In this document: one piece after another, positions 1-6,625 of the stretch
Layout: every line of letters begins with the position of its first letter
Position numbering within the stretch: the first letter of the stretch is position 1
Source of the DNA: Gammaproteobacteria bacterium
GTDB taxonomy: Bacteria; Pseudomonadota; Gammaproteobacteria; GCA-001735895
Assembly (NCBI GenBank): GCA_021767985.1
Contig: JAASSH010000023.1
Span: forward strand, 1 to 10,386
DNA length: 10,386 bases
Reading direction: 5' to 3'
Translations under genes and position numbers: made by a program
Notes under the pieces: model-generated
Seen by the model: only the letters and a program-made list of their open reading frames with translations
What the model was told of the DNA's origin: nothing
Database searches by the model: none

Positions 1-328
1 CGGCCTGCACGTTGACCGTGACGTTGTGGCTGGGCTGGATGAAATCGAGCGCGAGCTGCGCATCGGCCTCGTCGGCCTGGTCGGCGTAGGGCAGGCGCAC
101 CGCGACGAAACGATAACCGCTGCCGGCCGCGTTGAGCTCGTCGATTGCGATTTGGGCGAGACGCCCGCAGGTGCAGGAATCGACGCCCCCGCTGATACCG
201 AGCACCAGCGCTTTCTGGCCGCTAAGCTCGAGTTCGTACTTGATAAAATCCACCCGGCGCCTGACTTCGAAGTCGACGTCGATTTCGGGCAGCACTTTCA
301 TTTCGGCAACGATTTCTGACTGATTCAT
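1..328 (-). CDS. nadE: NH3-dependent NAD+ synthetase, N-terminal part (cut by window edge)
   Basis: NadE makes NAD+ from deamido-NAD+, ATP and ammonia, the last step of NAD biosynthesis, in the cytoplasm. The first 109 codons are present, of about 275 in E. coli NadE; the rest lies beyond base 1. The reading shows the ATP-pyrophosphatase P-loop SGGVDS at residues 46-51 within [11 protein letters not shown], followed by [18 protein letters not shown] at about 74-91, which matches the E. coli block FIAVRLPYGVQADEQDCQ. There is no N-terminal nitrilase/glutaminase domain, so this is the short ammonia-using type. The ATG at 326-328 is chosen because the N-terminus then has the same length as the E. 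coli protein. It lies 6 bases after the stop of the aldo/keto reductase gene and has no clear Shine-Dalgarno sequence, so translation is probably coupled. Identification is firm; the C-terminal half cannot be judged here. Confidence 0.93.
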   Translation of the reverse strand, partial: MNQSEIVAEMKVLPEIDVDFEVRRRVDFIKYELELSGQKALVLGISGGVDSCTCGRLAQIAIDELNAAGSGYRFVAVRLPYADQADEADAQLALDFIQPSHNVTVNVQA

Positions 329-334
329 GACGAT

Positions 335-1378
335 TTAATAGGGTATTGGATGGAGACGGTAGACCTTGTGAATATCTTCCAGCACTTCTTTGTCGAGCTC
401 AAGCTCGGCGGCGCCCAGGTTGATCGACAGTTGTTCGATACTGGTGGCGCCGATAATGCTGGACGTGACGAACGGGCGCTGGTTGCAAAACGCGATGGCC
501 ATCTGCGCGGGATCGATACCGTGTTTTCTCGCAATTGCCAGGTACTGGTCGACCACCGGCCAGACTGCATCGCTGGCTCGGCCCCACAGATCGGGATTGA
601 TGGTCAGGCGCGAGCCCGCGGGCCGGGCGCCGTCCTGATACTTGCCGGTCAGCATGCCGCAAGCCAGCGGAGAATAAGGTAGCAGGCCAACCTGCTCGTG
701 ATGCGATAGTTCCGCCAGGTCGAGATCGTGGCTGCGGTACATCAGGCTGTACTCGTTTTGCAGCGAGACTACCCGTGGCAGGTTACTGGACTCGGCAATT
801 CGCAGGAATTGACTGGTGCCCCAGCAGGTTTCGTTGGAAAGCCCGATTTCACGGATTTTTCCGGCGGCGACGAGCTCGCCGAGATACTCGAGCACCGCAT
901 GGATGTGGTCCAGGGTTTGCTGCGTATCCTGAGTCGTGGGGTCGTAGTTCCAGTTCTGCCGGAAATGGTAGGAGCCGCGATTCGGCCAATGCAGCTGGTA
1001 AAGGTCAACATAGTCGGTCTGCATTCTCCGCAGGCTGCCTTCGAGGCTGACGCGAATCTTTTCGGGACTGATCCCGATGCCATCCTGGATATAGCTAATG
1101 CCATTACCGGCAACCTTGCTGGCGATTATGACCTGGTCGCGACGGCCGGAGTTGGCCACCCAGGTGCCTATGATTTCCTCGGTACGACCGACGGTTTCGG
1201 CACTCAACGGGTTTGACGGGTAGAGCTCCGCGGTATCGATGAAGTTGACACCCCGGTCGAGAGCGTAGTCTATCTGGGCGTGACCCTCGGCTTCGCTGTT
1301 CTGAGTGCCCCAGGTCATCGAGCCGAGGCAGATTACGCTGACCGCGAGGTCGCTGCGCCCCAGATTGCGGTACTCCAT
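335..1378 (-). CDS. tas: Tas-like aldo/keto reductase
   Basis: This is an NADPH-dependent aldo/keto reductase, 347 residues against 346 for E. coli Tas, aligning along the whole length (start MEYRNLGRSDLAVSVICLGSM; QNSEAEGHAQIDYAL near 26-40; TDYVDLYQLHWP at 121-132). The catalytic tetrad of the superfamily is visible as D48, Y53, K88 and H130. The C-terminal cofactor region GLDPAQMAxAF of Tas is seen here as GIDPAQMAIAF. E. coli tas was found as a multicopy suppressor of tyrosine auxotrophy; the natural substrate is not settled, so a substrate is not assigned. The protein is soluble, with no signal peptide. Its ATG at 1376-1378 shares one base with the bamD stop (TGATG), and AGGG lies 6 bases before the start. 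It sits between bamD and nadE and is probably co-transcribed with both. Family is certain; the symbol rests on full-length resemblance to Tas. Confidence 0.88.
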   Translation of the reverse strand: MEYRNLGRSDLAVSVICLGSMTWGTQNSEAEGHAQIDYALDRGVNFIDTAELYPSNPLSAETVGRTEEIIGTWVANSGRRDQVIIASKVAGNGISYIQDGIGISPEKIRVSLEGSLRRMQTDYVDLYQLHWPNRGSYHFRQNWNYDPTTQDTQQTLDHIHAVLEYLGELVAAGKIREIGLSNETCWGTSQFLRIAESSNLPRVVSLQNEYSLMYRSHDLDLAELSHHEQVGLLPYSPLACGMLTGKYQDGARPAGSRLTINPDLWGRASDAVWPVVDQYLAIARKHGIDPAQMAIAFCNQRPFVTSSIIGATSIEQLSINLGAAELELDKEVLEDIHKVYRLHPIPY

Positions 1379-2112
1379 CAGGAACCCTGTTTATAGTTCA
1401 GATCGATTATACGCTGGGTGTCCCGGGCCATTTCCTCCATCCCCAGGTTTTGATAGGCCTGGAGTTGCAGAGCCAGGGTAGGTCTGATAACACTGGAGCC
1501 CTGATAGTTTTGCAGAATAAACCTGGTGCGATTCGCAACCGCGACCCAGGCGTCCCGGGTAGCGTAGTAATTGGCTATCCGGTAATCCGAGCGGGCCAGT
1601 TCGTTGCGCAGGTAGATCATTCGTTTCTTGGCGTCGAGTGCATACTTGCTGCTCGGGAAGCGCTGCAGCAGGATCTTGAAATCATTGTAAGCGTTGAGCA
1701 TCAGGTTCCTGTCGAAGGCAGACACGTCGCGTTCCACCAGTACATCGAGAATCGTACCGCCACGTTCAAAGTTGACCAGTCCCTTCAGGTAATAGGCATA
1801 ATCCACCGACTCGTGCCGCGGGTGCAGTTTGATAAAGCGCTCGAGCGCGGTGAGCGCCGAATCCGGCTCGTTGAACTTGAAATAGGCATAGGCGACATCG
1901 ATTTGCGCCTGGGTTGCATACTTGCCAAATGGGAATCGTGATTCGAGCGTTTCATAGTACTCGATCGCGGTGAGATAATTTTCACGGGCGAGTTCGGCGC
2001 GCGCTTCGCTGTAAAACCGCTCGACGTCCCAGTCGGCGGTAGGATCGACTTCTTTTACCGGGCCGCAGGCGACCAGGCTAAGCGTAAGGATCAGGGAGAT
2101 AAATACTCGCAT
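1378..2112 (-). CDS. bamD: Outer membrane protein assembly lipoprotein BamD
   Basis: BamD (YfiO/ComL) is the essential lipoprotein of the BAM complex, which inserts beta-barrel proteins into the outer membrane. The 244-residue product begins with a short hydrophobic signal and a lipobox LVAC at residues 13-16, so Cys16 would be lipidated and the protein anchored to the inner face of the outer membrane. Tetratricopeptide-like helices follow: YLTAIEYYETLESRFPFGKYATQAQ near 46-70, then DSALTALERFIKLHP near 84-98. The C-terminal block with YYATRDAWVAVANR matches the E. coli segment YYTERGAWVAVVNR. E. coli BamD is 245 residues, so the protein is complete. It heads a leftward unit with the aldo/keto reductase and nadE, and is divergent from rluD, as in E. 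coli. The Shine-Dalgarno match upstream is poor. Confidence is high from length, lipobox, TPR pattern and synteny. Confidence 0.95.
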   Translation of the reverse strand: MRVFISLILTLSLVACGPVKEVDPTADWDVERFYSEARAELARENYLTAIEYYETLESRFPFGKYATQAQIDVAYAYFKFNEPDSALTALERFIKLHPRHESVDYAYYLKGLVNFERGGTILDVLVERDVSAFDRNLMLNAYNDFKILLQRFPSSKYALDAKKRMIYLRNELARSDYRIANYYATRDAWVAVANRTRFILQNYQGSSVIRPTLALQLQAYQNLGMEEMARDTQRIIDLNYKQGS

Positions 2113-2132
2113 TTTTGTAACTACTTATGTTC

Positions 2133-2161
2133 TTGCTGAACTGCCAAACAAGCAGTATAAC
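2133..2161 (+). promoter_or_regulatory. Candidate sigma-70 promoter of rluD-pgeF
   Basis: A -10 element TATAAC (2156-2161) is preceded at 17 bases by TTGCTG (2133-2138). The -10 matches five of six consensus positions and the -35 three of six. Transcription would be expected to start about 6-8 bases after the -10, at or next to the rluD ATG at 2168, giving a leaderless or nearly leaderless message. No Shine-Dalgarno sequence lies before that ATG. The call is from sequence pattern only. Confidence 0.4.
2154..2159 (-). promoter_or_regulatory. Candidate -10 element for bamD, overlapping the rluD -10
   Basis: On the minus strand these bases read TATACT, five of six consensus positions, 41 bases before the bamD ATG. 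The expected -35 would fall inside the first codons of rluD and no good hexamer is seen at 16-18 bases. The element shares bases 2156-2159 with the rluD -10, so polymerase could probably not occupy both promoters at once. Weak evidence alone, but bamD needs a promoter in or near this 55-base gap. Confidence 0.3.
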
Positions 2162-2167
2162 CATCGC

Positions 2168-3112
2168 ATGAAATTAATTCAGCAAAGTTTCCAGATCGAG
2201 AAACAAATGGCTGGAAACCGGCTGGACCAGGCCCTGCATAAGCTATTGCCTGATTACTCGCGCAGCGTAATACAGCAATGGATCCAGCAGGGATTTGTCT
2301 GTCTCAACGATGCGCAGTGCAAACCCAGGCAAAAGGTTTTCAGCGGCGACCTGGTAAACCTCGACGTGCCGGAGCAGGCCAGGATATCCGACCAGCCGCA
2401 GGCGATTGCGTTCGAAATTATTTACCAGGATGACGATATTTTTATCGTGAATAAGCCCGCCAACCTGGTGGTGCACCCGGCCGCCGGTCATCACGACGGC
2501 ACCCTGGTAAACGGATTGCTGATGCATGACCCGCGGCTCGAACAGTTGCCGCGGGCCGGTATCGTTCATCGTCTCGACAAGGACACGACCGGCGTCATGG
2601 TGGTAGCGCGCAACCTGAGCGCGCACAGCTGGCTGGTGGAGCAGCTGCAGGCGCGCGCGGTGAAGCGCGAATATCTTGCCATAACCCAGGGCGTGGTTAC
2701 CGCCGGGCGCAGCATCGAGACCGGGATCGCGCGTCACCCGCAAAACCGCAAGAAGATGGCGGTGCAGGAGAACGGTAAACCGGCGCTGACCCATTTCCAG
2801 GTGGTGCGTAAGTTTGGCCATTACAGCCTGATCGCACTGCAGCTCGAAACCGGGCGCACTCACCAGATCCGCGTACACATGGCGCATATCAACTATCCGC
2901 TGCTCGGTGATCCCGTCTACGGCGGCCGCGCGCGCATTCCGGCCGGTGTCGATGCGGCGTTGATCGACGTGATCCGGGGATTCAGGCGCCAGGCCCTGCA
3001 TGCCGAGCGTCTCAGTTTCATTCATCCAGGCAGTCGCGAGCCGGTTAGTTTCGAAGCGCCGCTGCCGACGGATTTCCAACAGCTACTGGACGCCCTGATC
3101 GAATATGATTGA
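2168..3112 (+). CDS. rluD: 23S rRNA pseudouridine(1911/1915/1917) synthase RluD
   Basis: RluD isomerises three uridines in helix 69 of 23S rRNA to pseudouridine; in E. coli it supports ribosome assembly and function. The 314-residue protein has an N-terminal S4 RNA-binding domain (about 17-75, beginning NRLDQALHKLLPDYSRS) and a RluA-family catalytic domain from about 80. The catalytic motif is HRLDKDTTG at 134-142 with the nucleophile Asp137. The family motif ETGRTHQIRVHMAHI and the following GDPVYGG are intact. E. coli RluD is 326 residues; the difference is a shorter C-terminal tail. The ATG at 2168 is kept because the 15-residue lead before the S4 domain equals that of E. coli, no other in-frame start lies upstream, and Met14 would cut into the S4 edge. 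There is no visible Shine-Dalgarno sequence. The 3' end overlaps pgeF by 8 bases, and the rluD-pgeF-clpB order is that of E. coli. Confidence 0.95.
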   Translation: MKLIQQSFQIEKQMAGNRLDQALHKLLPDYSRSVIQQWIQQGFVCLNDAQCKPRQKVFSGDLVNLDVPEQARISDQPQAIAFEIIYQDDDIFIVNKPANLVVHPAAGHHDGTLVNGLLMHDPRLEQLPRAGIVHRLDKDTTGVMVVARNLSAHSWLVEQLQARAVKREYLAITQGVVTAGRSIETGIARHPQNRKKMAVQENGKPALTHFQVVRKFGHYSLIALQLETGRTHQIRVHMAHINYPLLGDPVYGGRARIPAGVDAALIDVIRGFRRQALHAERLSFIHPGSREPVSFEAPLPTDFQQLLDALIEYD

Positions 3113-3833
3113 AATCATTCAGCCACAATGGCCGGCGCCGGCCACCGTCTCGGCATTTTGTACGACTCGCGTTGGAGGCGTCAGCGCGGTGCCGTTCGAC
3201 AGTCTTAACCTGGCGCTGCACGTAGGGGATGATGCGGCGCGGGTAACCGCCAACCGCGAACGCCTGCGCGTGCAACTGGGACTGCCGGCTGAACCCTGCT
3301 GGATCAACCAGACCCACGGCACCCGGGTGGTTACCCTGGAGCGGGATTCCGAACGTGATGCCGATGCGGCGATTACCCGCAGGGCGGGTACCGTTGCCGT
3401 GATCATGACCGCGGATTGCCTGCCGATCCTGATCTGTAACCGGTCGGGCACCGAGGTTGCCGCGGTGCACGCGGGATGGCGTGGCCTGCAGGCCGGTGTC
3501 ATCCAGTCAGCGCTCGACGCGATGACGTCGTCCGGTGAGGAGCTGATGGCCTGGATCGGGCCTGGTATTACCCAGCCCTGTTTCGAAGTCGGTGAAGAGG
3601 TGCGCGCGGCCTTTGGCGATACGATCCAGGATGCGCAGGACTACTTCAGTCCGCATGGCCCGGGGCACTGGCTGTGCGATCTCGGCGGGCTCGCCGAGCG
3701 GGTCCTGAATCAGCGCTGCGTTAGCCAGGTGTTCCGCGATCCACACTGCAGCTATCGCGACTCGGACCTGTTTTATTCCTATCGGCGTGAGAGCACCACC
3801 GGGCGTATGGCGGCCTTGATCTGGATCAACTGA
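3105..3833 (+). CDS. pgeF: Peptidoglycan editing factor PgeF (YfiH, purine nucleoside phosphorylase / laccase-domain family)
   Basis: The 242-residue protein belongs to the YfiH/LACC1 family (Cu-oxidase_4, DUF152). In E. coli PgeF keeps misincorporated L-serine out of peptidoglycan by acting on wrong UDP-MurNAc precursors, and relatives show adenosine/purine nucleoside phosphorylase activity. The metal-binding triad of the family is intact: H71 in NQTHGTRV, C105 in TADCLP and H122 in VHAGWRG. The later block WIGPGITQPCFEVGEEV (150-166) and the C-terminal DPHCSYRDSDLFYSYRRE are also typical. The length is close to the 243 residues of E. coli YfiH, so the gene is complete. Its ATG lies inside the end of rluD (8-base overlap) with no Shine-Dalgarno sequence, so it is probably translated by re-initiation after RluD. 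It sits in the E. coli order between rluD and clpB. Confidence 0.92.
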   Translation: MIEIIQPQWPAPATVSAFCTTRVGGVSAVPFDSLNLALHVGDDAARVTANRERLRVQLGLPAEPCWINQTHGTRVVTLERDSERDADAAITRRAGTVAVIMTADCLPILICNRSGTEVAAVHAGWRGLQAGVIQSALDAMTSSGEELMAWIGPGITQPCFEVGEEVRAAFGDTIQDAQDYFSPHGPGHWLCDLGGLAERVLNQRCVSQVFRDPHCSYRDSDLFYSYRRESTTGRMAALIWIN

Positions 3834-3849
3834 TTCAGGACCCGCCGGG

Positions 3850-3878
3850 GTTGAAAAAAAGCCGAACAATCCTACATA
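3850..3878 (+). promoter_or_regulatory. Candidate clpB promoter, heat-shock (sigma-32) like
   Basis: The gap before clpB carries GTTGAAA (3850-3856), one base from the sigma-32 -35 consensus CTTGAAA. CCTACATAA follows 14 bases later (3871-3879) and only partly resembles CCCCATnTA. The same bases can be read as a sigma-70 promoter, TTGAAA - 16 bases - TACATA. Expression of clpB under sigma-32 is well known in gammaproteobacteria, which makes the first reading attractive. The -10 match is too loose to decide. Confidence 0.4.
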
Positions 3879-3913
3879 ACCACAAAGTTTTTAATGTTTA
3901 GAGGACTGCATCA

Positions 3914-6502
3914 ATGCGTATGGATCGCTTGACCAGTAAATTTCAGGAAGCCCTGTCCGACGCGCAATCGCTCGCGGTTGGGCGTGACCACCAGTTCATC
4001 GAGCCGGTGCATTTAATGATCGCCCTGCTCGATCAGCAGGGTGGTTCGGTGCGCCCGCTGTTTTCGCAGGCCGGTGTCAATATCAACCTGCTGCGCTCGC
4101 AACTCGGCGATCTGCTCGACAAGCAGCCGCGCGTGGAAGGTGCCGCCGGTGATTTGCATATTTCGAACGCCCTCGGCAAGTTGCTCAACGTAACCGACAA
4201 GCTGGCGCAGGAACGCAAGGACCAGTTTATCTCGAGCGAACTGTTCGTGCTGGCGGCGATGGATGAGAAAGGACCACTCAGCGAATTGCTGAAGGCGTCG
4301 GGTGCCGACAAGCAGGCGATTGCGGCCGCGGTCGACGGTATTCGCGGCGGCCAGGCGGTCGACAGCGCCAACGCGGAAGACCAGCGCATGGCGCTCGAAA
4401 AGTACACCATCGACCTGACCGAGCGCGCCGAGCAGGGCAAGCTCGATCCGGTGATCGGACGCGACGAGGAAATTCGCCGCGCGATCCAGGTGTTGCAGCG
4501 CCGCACCAAGAATAACCCGGTGCTGATCGGTGAACCCGGCGTCGGTAAGACCGCTATCGTCGAGGGCCTGGCGCAACGCATCGTCAACGGCGAGGTGCCC
4601 GAGGGGTTGAAGAAAAAGCGCGTGCTGTCGCTAGACATGGGTGCGTTGATCGCGGGCGCCAAGTTTCGCGGCGAGTTCGAGGAGCGCCTCAAAGGCGTTC
4701 TCAACGATCTCTCCAAGCAGGAGGGCCAGATCATCCTGTTTATCGATGAGCTGCATACCATGGTCGGTGCCGGCAAGGCCGAGGGCGCGATGGATGCCGG
4801 CAATATGCTCAAGCCCGCGCTGTCGCGCGGCGAGTTGCACTGCATCGGCGCGACCACGCTCGACGAGTATCGCCAGTACATCGAAAAAGACGCGGCGCTG
4901 GAACGGCGCTTTCAGAAAGTGCTGGTGCAGGAGCCCAGCGTCGAGGATACGATCGCGATACTGCGCGGCCTGAAAGAGCGCTACGAGGTGCACCACGGCG
5001 TCGATATTACCGACCCGGCGATCGTCGCCGCGGCAACGCTGTCCTATCGTTACATCACCGACCGCCAGCTGCCGGACAAGGCGATCGATCTGATCGACGA
5101 ATCCGCCAGCCGAATTCGCATGCAAATCGACTCCAAGCCGGAAGATATGGATCGACTGGAGCGACGCCTGATTCAGCTCAAGATCGAGCAGGAAGCGTTG
5201 AAGAAAGAGAGTGACGCCGCCAGTAACAAGCGCCGCGAAGCCCTGGAGGACGAAATCAGCAAACTCGAGCGCGAATACTCCGATCTCGAGGAAGTCTGGA
5301 AATCGGAAAAGGCCGCCTTGCAGGGCAGTACCCACGTCAAGGAAGAGCTGGAACGCGCTCGTCTGGATCTCGAAACCGCGCAGCGCGCGGGTGATCTGGC
5401 GCGCATGTCGGAACTGCAGTACGGCCGCATTCCGGAACTCGAAAAGCAGCTCGATCTCGCCGCTAATGTTGAAATGCAGGATATGAAACTGTTGATCAAC
5501 AAGGTCGGCGAAGAAGAGATCGCGTCGGTGGTTTCTCGCTGGACCGGCATTCCGGTGTCGAAGATGCTCGAGTCGGAGCGGGAAAAACTGCTCGAAATGG
5601 AAGCCCAGCTAGCCACTCGCGTGGTTGGTCAGTGCGAGGACGTGAAAGCCGTATCCGATGCGATCCGACGCTCCCGAGCGGGTTTGTCAGATCCGTCACG
5701 CCCCAACGGGTCGTTCCTGTTCCTCGGGCCGACCGGAGTCGGTAAGACCGAATTGACCAAGGCGCTGACCGAATTTCTGTTCGATACCGAAGACGCGATG
5801 ATTCGTATCGATATGTCGGAATTCATGGAGAAGCACAGCGTCGCCAGGCTGATCGGCGCGCCGCCGGGGTATGTCGGTTACGAACAGGGAGGATACCTGA
5901 CCGAAGCGATTCGGCGTCGTCCTTACTCGGTTATTCTGCTGGATGAAATCGAGAAGGCTCACCCCGACGTGTTCAATATCCTGCTGCAGGTGCTCGATGA
6001 CGGACGTCTCACCGATGGCCAGGGGCGCACGGTCGATTTTCGCAACTGCGTCATCGTCATGACTTCGAACCTTGGATCCTCTGAAATTCAGGCCCATGCC
6101 GGGGATCAGCATTACGACGAGATCAAAACAGCCGTGATGGAGCAGGTTGCGCGCCACTTCAGGCCGGAGTTTATCAATCGTATCGACGAAACCGTGGTGT
6201 TCCACCCGCTGACGCAGGAGCAGATTCGCGAAATCGCGCAAATTCAGCTGCAATCGCTGACCGCGCGGCTAAAAGAAAAGGATATCGGAATTTCGATCAG
6301 CGATTCGGCCATGGATACCCTGGGAGCGTTGGGATTCGACCCGGTATACGGCGCTCGACCGCTGAAACGCGAAATCCAGCAGGCGATCGAGAATCCGGTA
6401 GCCATGTCGATTCTGGCCGGTGAATTCGAACCCGGCGACCGGATTCTGGTCGATATCGACGAGAGTCAGCGCTTTAGTTTCGACAAACAAAGACTGCACT
6501 GA
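3914..6502 (+). CDS. clpB: ATP-dependent protein disaggregase ClpB (Hsp100)
   Basis: ClpB is the cytoplasmic hexameric AAA+ disaggregase that, with DnaK/DnaJ/GrpE, pulls polypeptides out of aggregates after heat or other stress. The 862 residues (857 in E. coli) show every expected part. There is a Clp_N double repeat (about 1-145) and a first ATPase with Walker A GEPGVGKT (206-213), Walker B ILFIDE (274-279) and the Arg pair R331-R332. The coiled-coil middle domain is at about 405-525. The second ATPase has Walker A GPTGVGKT (605-612), pore loop GYVGYE (652-657) and Walker B VILLDE (673-678), followed by GARPLKR (813-819). The full middle domain separates it from ClpA and ClpC. Pore loop 1 reads KFRG with Phe251 where E. 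coli has Tyr, a conservative aromatic change. GAGGA (3901-3905) stands 8 bases before the ATG, the clearest ribosome binding site in the window. A distinct promoter candidate lies in the 80 bases after pgeF. Confidence 0.98.
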   Translation: MRMDRLTSKFQEALSDAQSLAVGRDHQFIEPVHLMIALLDQQGGSVRPLFSQAGVNINLLRSQLGDLLDKQPRVEGAAGDLHISNALGKLLNVTDKLAQERKDQFISSELFVLAAMDEKGPLSELLKASGADKQAIAAAVDGIRGGQAVDSANAEDQRMALEKYTIDLTERAEQGKLDPVIGRDEEIRRAIQVLQRRTKNNPVLIGEPGVGKTAIVEGLAQRIVNGEVPEGLKKKRVLSLDMGALIAGAKFRGEFEERLKGVLNDLSKQEGQIILFIDELHTMVGAGKAEGAMDAGNMLKPALSRGELHCIGATTLDEYRQYIEKDAALERRFQKVLVQEPSVEDTIAILRGLKERYEVHHGVDITDPAIVAAATLSYRYITDRQLPDKAIDLIDESASRIRMQIDSKPEDMDRLERRLIQLKIEQEALKKESDAASNKRREALEDEISKLEREYSDLEEVWKSEKAALQGSTHVKEELERARLDLETAQRAGDLARMSELQYGRIPELEKQLDLAANVEMQDMKLLINKVGEEEIASVVSRWTGIPVSKMLESEREKLLEMEAQLATRVVGQCEDVKAVSDAIRRSRAGLSDPSRPNGSFLFLGPTGVGKTELTKALTEFLFDTEDAMIRIDMSEFMEKHSVARLIGAPPGYVGYEQGGYLTEAIRRRPYSVILLDEIEKAHPDVFNILLQVLDDGRLTDGQGRTVDFRNCVIVMTSNLGSSEIQAHAGDQHYDEIKTAVMEQVARHFRPEFINRIDETVVFHPLTQEQIREIAQIQLQSLTARLKEKDIGISISDSAMDTLGALGFDPVYGARPLKREIQQAIENPVAMSILAGEFEPGDRILVDIDESQRFSFDKQRLH
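4375..4390 (+). promoter_or_regulatory. Candidate internal ribosome binding site and ATG for a short ClpB form
   Basis: Inside clpB, GGAAGA (4375-4380) precedes an in-frame ATG (4388-4390, Met159) by 7 bases. The site falls just after the N-terminal domain and its linker, at the beginning of the first ATPase domain. E. coli ClpB is made in a full and an N-terminally shortened form from an internal start near residue 149. The equivalent Val149 codon here is GTC (4358-4360), which should not initiate, so Met159 is the best local substitute. Suggestive, not proven. Confidence 0.35.
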
Positions 6503-6556
6503 GAGTCGATGCGCATAAAATAGGGTTCAGCTGGCCTTTTTCTGTCATTTTGTGGC

Positions 6557-6562
6557 TATAAT
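6557..6562 (+). promoter_or_regulatory. Perfect TATAAT -10 box before the HEAT-repeat kinase gene
   Basis: TATAAT lies 56 bases before the GTG start, in the 116-base gap after clpB. No convincing -35 hexamer is seen at 16-18 bases; TGTG stands three bases before the box, one base further than in the extended -10 pattern. A start near 6569 would give a leader of about 50 bases. That leader contains a 5-bp hairpin, GTGCA (6573-6577) with TGCAC (6583-6587), and the mini reading frame described separately. It suggests that the kinase and bolA have a promoter of their own besides any read-through from clpB. Confidence 0.45.
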
Positions 6563-6601
6563 CCTGTAACGCGTGCAGGTTTTGCACAGGCTTAAGTCGA
6601 A

Positions 6602-6625
6602 ATGATAAAAACATCGCAGTGTTAG
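6602..6625 (+). other. Seven-codon leader reading frame overlapping the kinase start
   Basis: ATG at 6602 opens a frame reading MIKTSQC and stops at TAG (6623-6625), seven bases beyond the first base of the GTG start of the kinase gene, in another frame. It is the only ATG close before the kinase start and its own Shine-Dalgarno match is weak. A short overlapping frame like this can feed ribosomes to a poor downstream start or limit them, but chance is equally possible. It is recorded because it bears on how the GTG start is used. Confidence 0.2.

Noticed and set aside
26..319. Plus-strand frame of 97 codons at the left edge
   Set aside because: It lies antisense to the well-supported nadE start and shows no family match.
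2243..3079. Long open frame on the minus strand opposite rluD (278 codons)
   Set aside because: It is antisense to a clear, conserved gene, has no recognisable domain, and its composition is what GC-rich third positions of rluD would produce.
4664..4672. ClpB pore loop 1 has Phe251 instead of the Tyr of E. coli
   Set aside because: The change keeps an aromatic residue, and I recall KFRG in other gammaproteobacterial ClpB proteins, so it is not evidence of altered function.
4033..4881. Long Ser/Arg-rich open frames on the minus strand opposite clpB
   Set aside because: Low-complexity Ser/Arg/Ala composition and no recognisable family; they mirror clpB codon bias.
6523..6541. Possible clpB terminator: short stem before a run of five T
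   Set aside because: The best stem (GGTT 6524-6527 with GGCC 6533-6536) has only four pairs, two of them G-T, so it is too weak to call a terminator.
6563..6590. CCTGT ... ACAGG inverted repeat across the kinase promoter, as a possible operator
   Set aside because: Only five pairs around an 18-base spacer, partly incompatible with the GTGCA/TGCAC hairpin inside it; likely by chance at this length.
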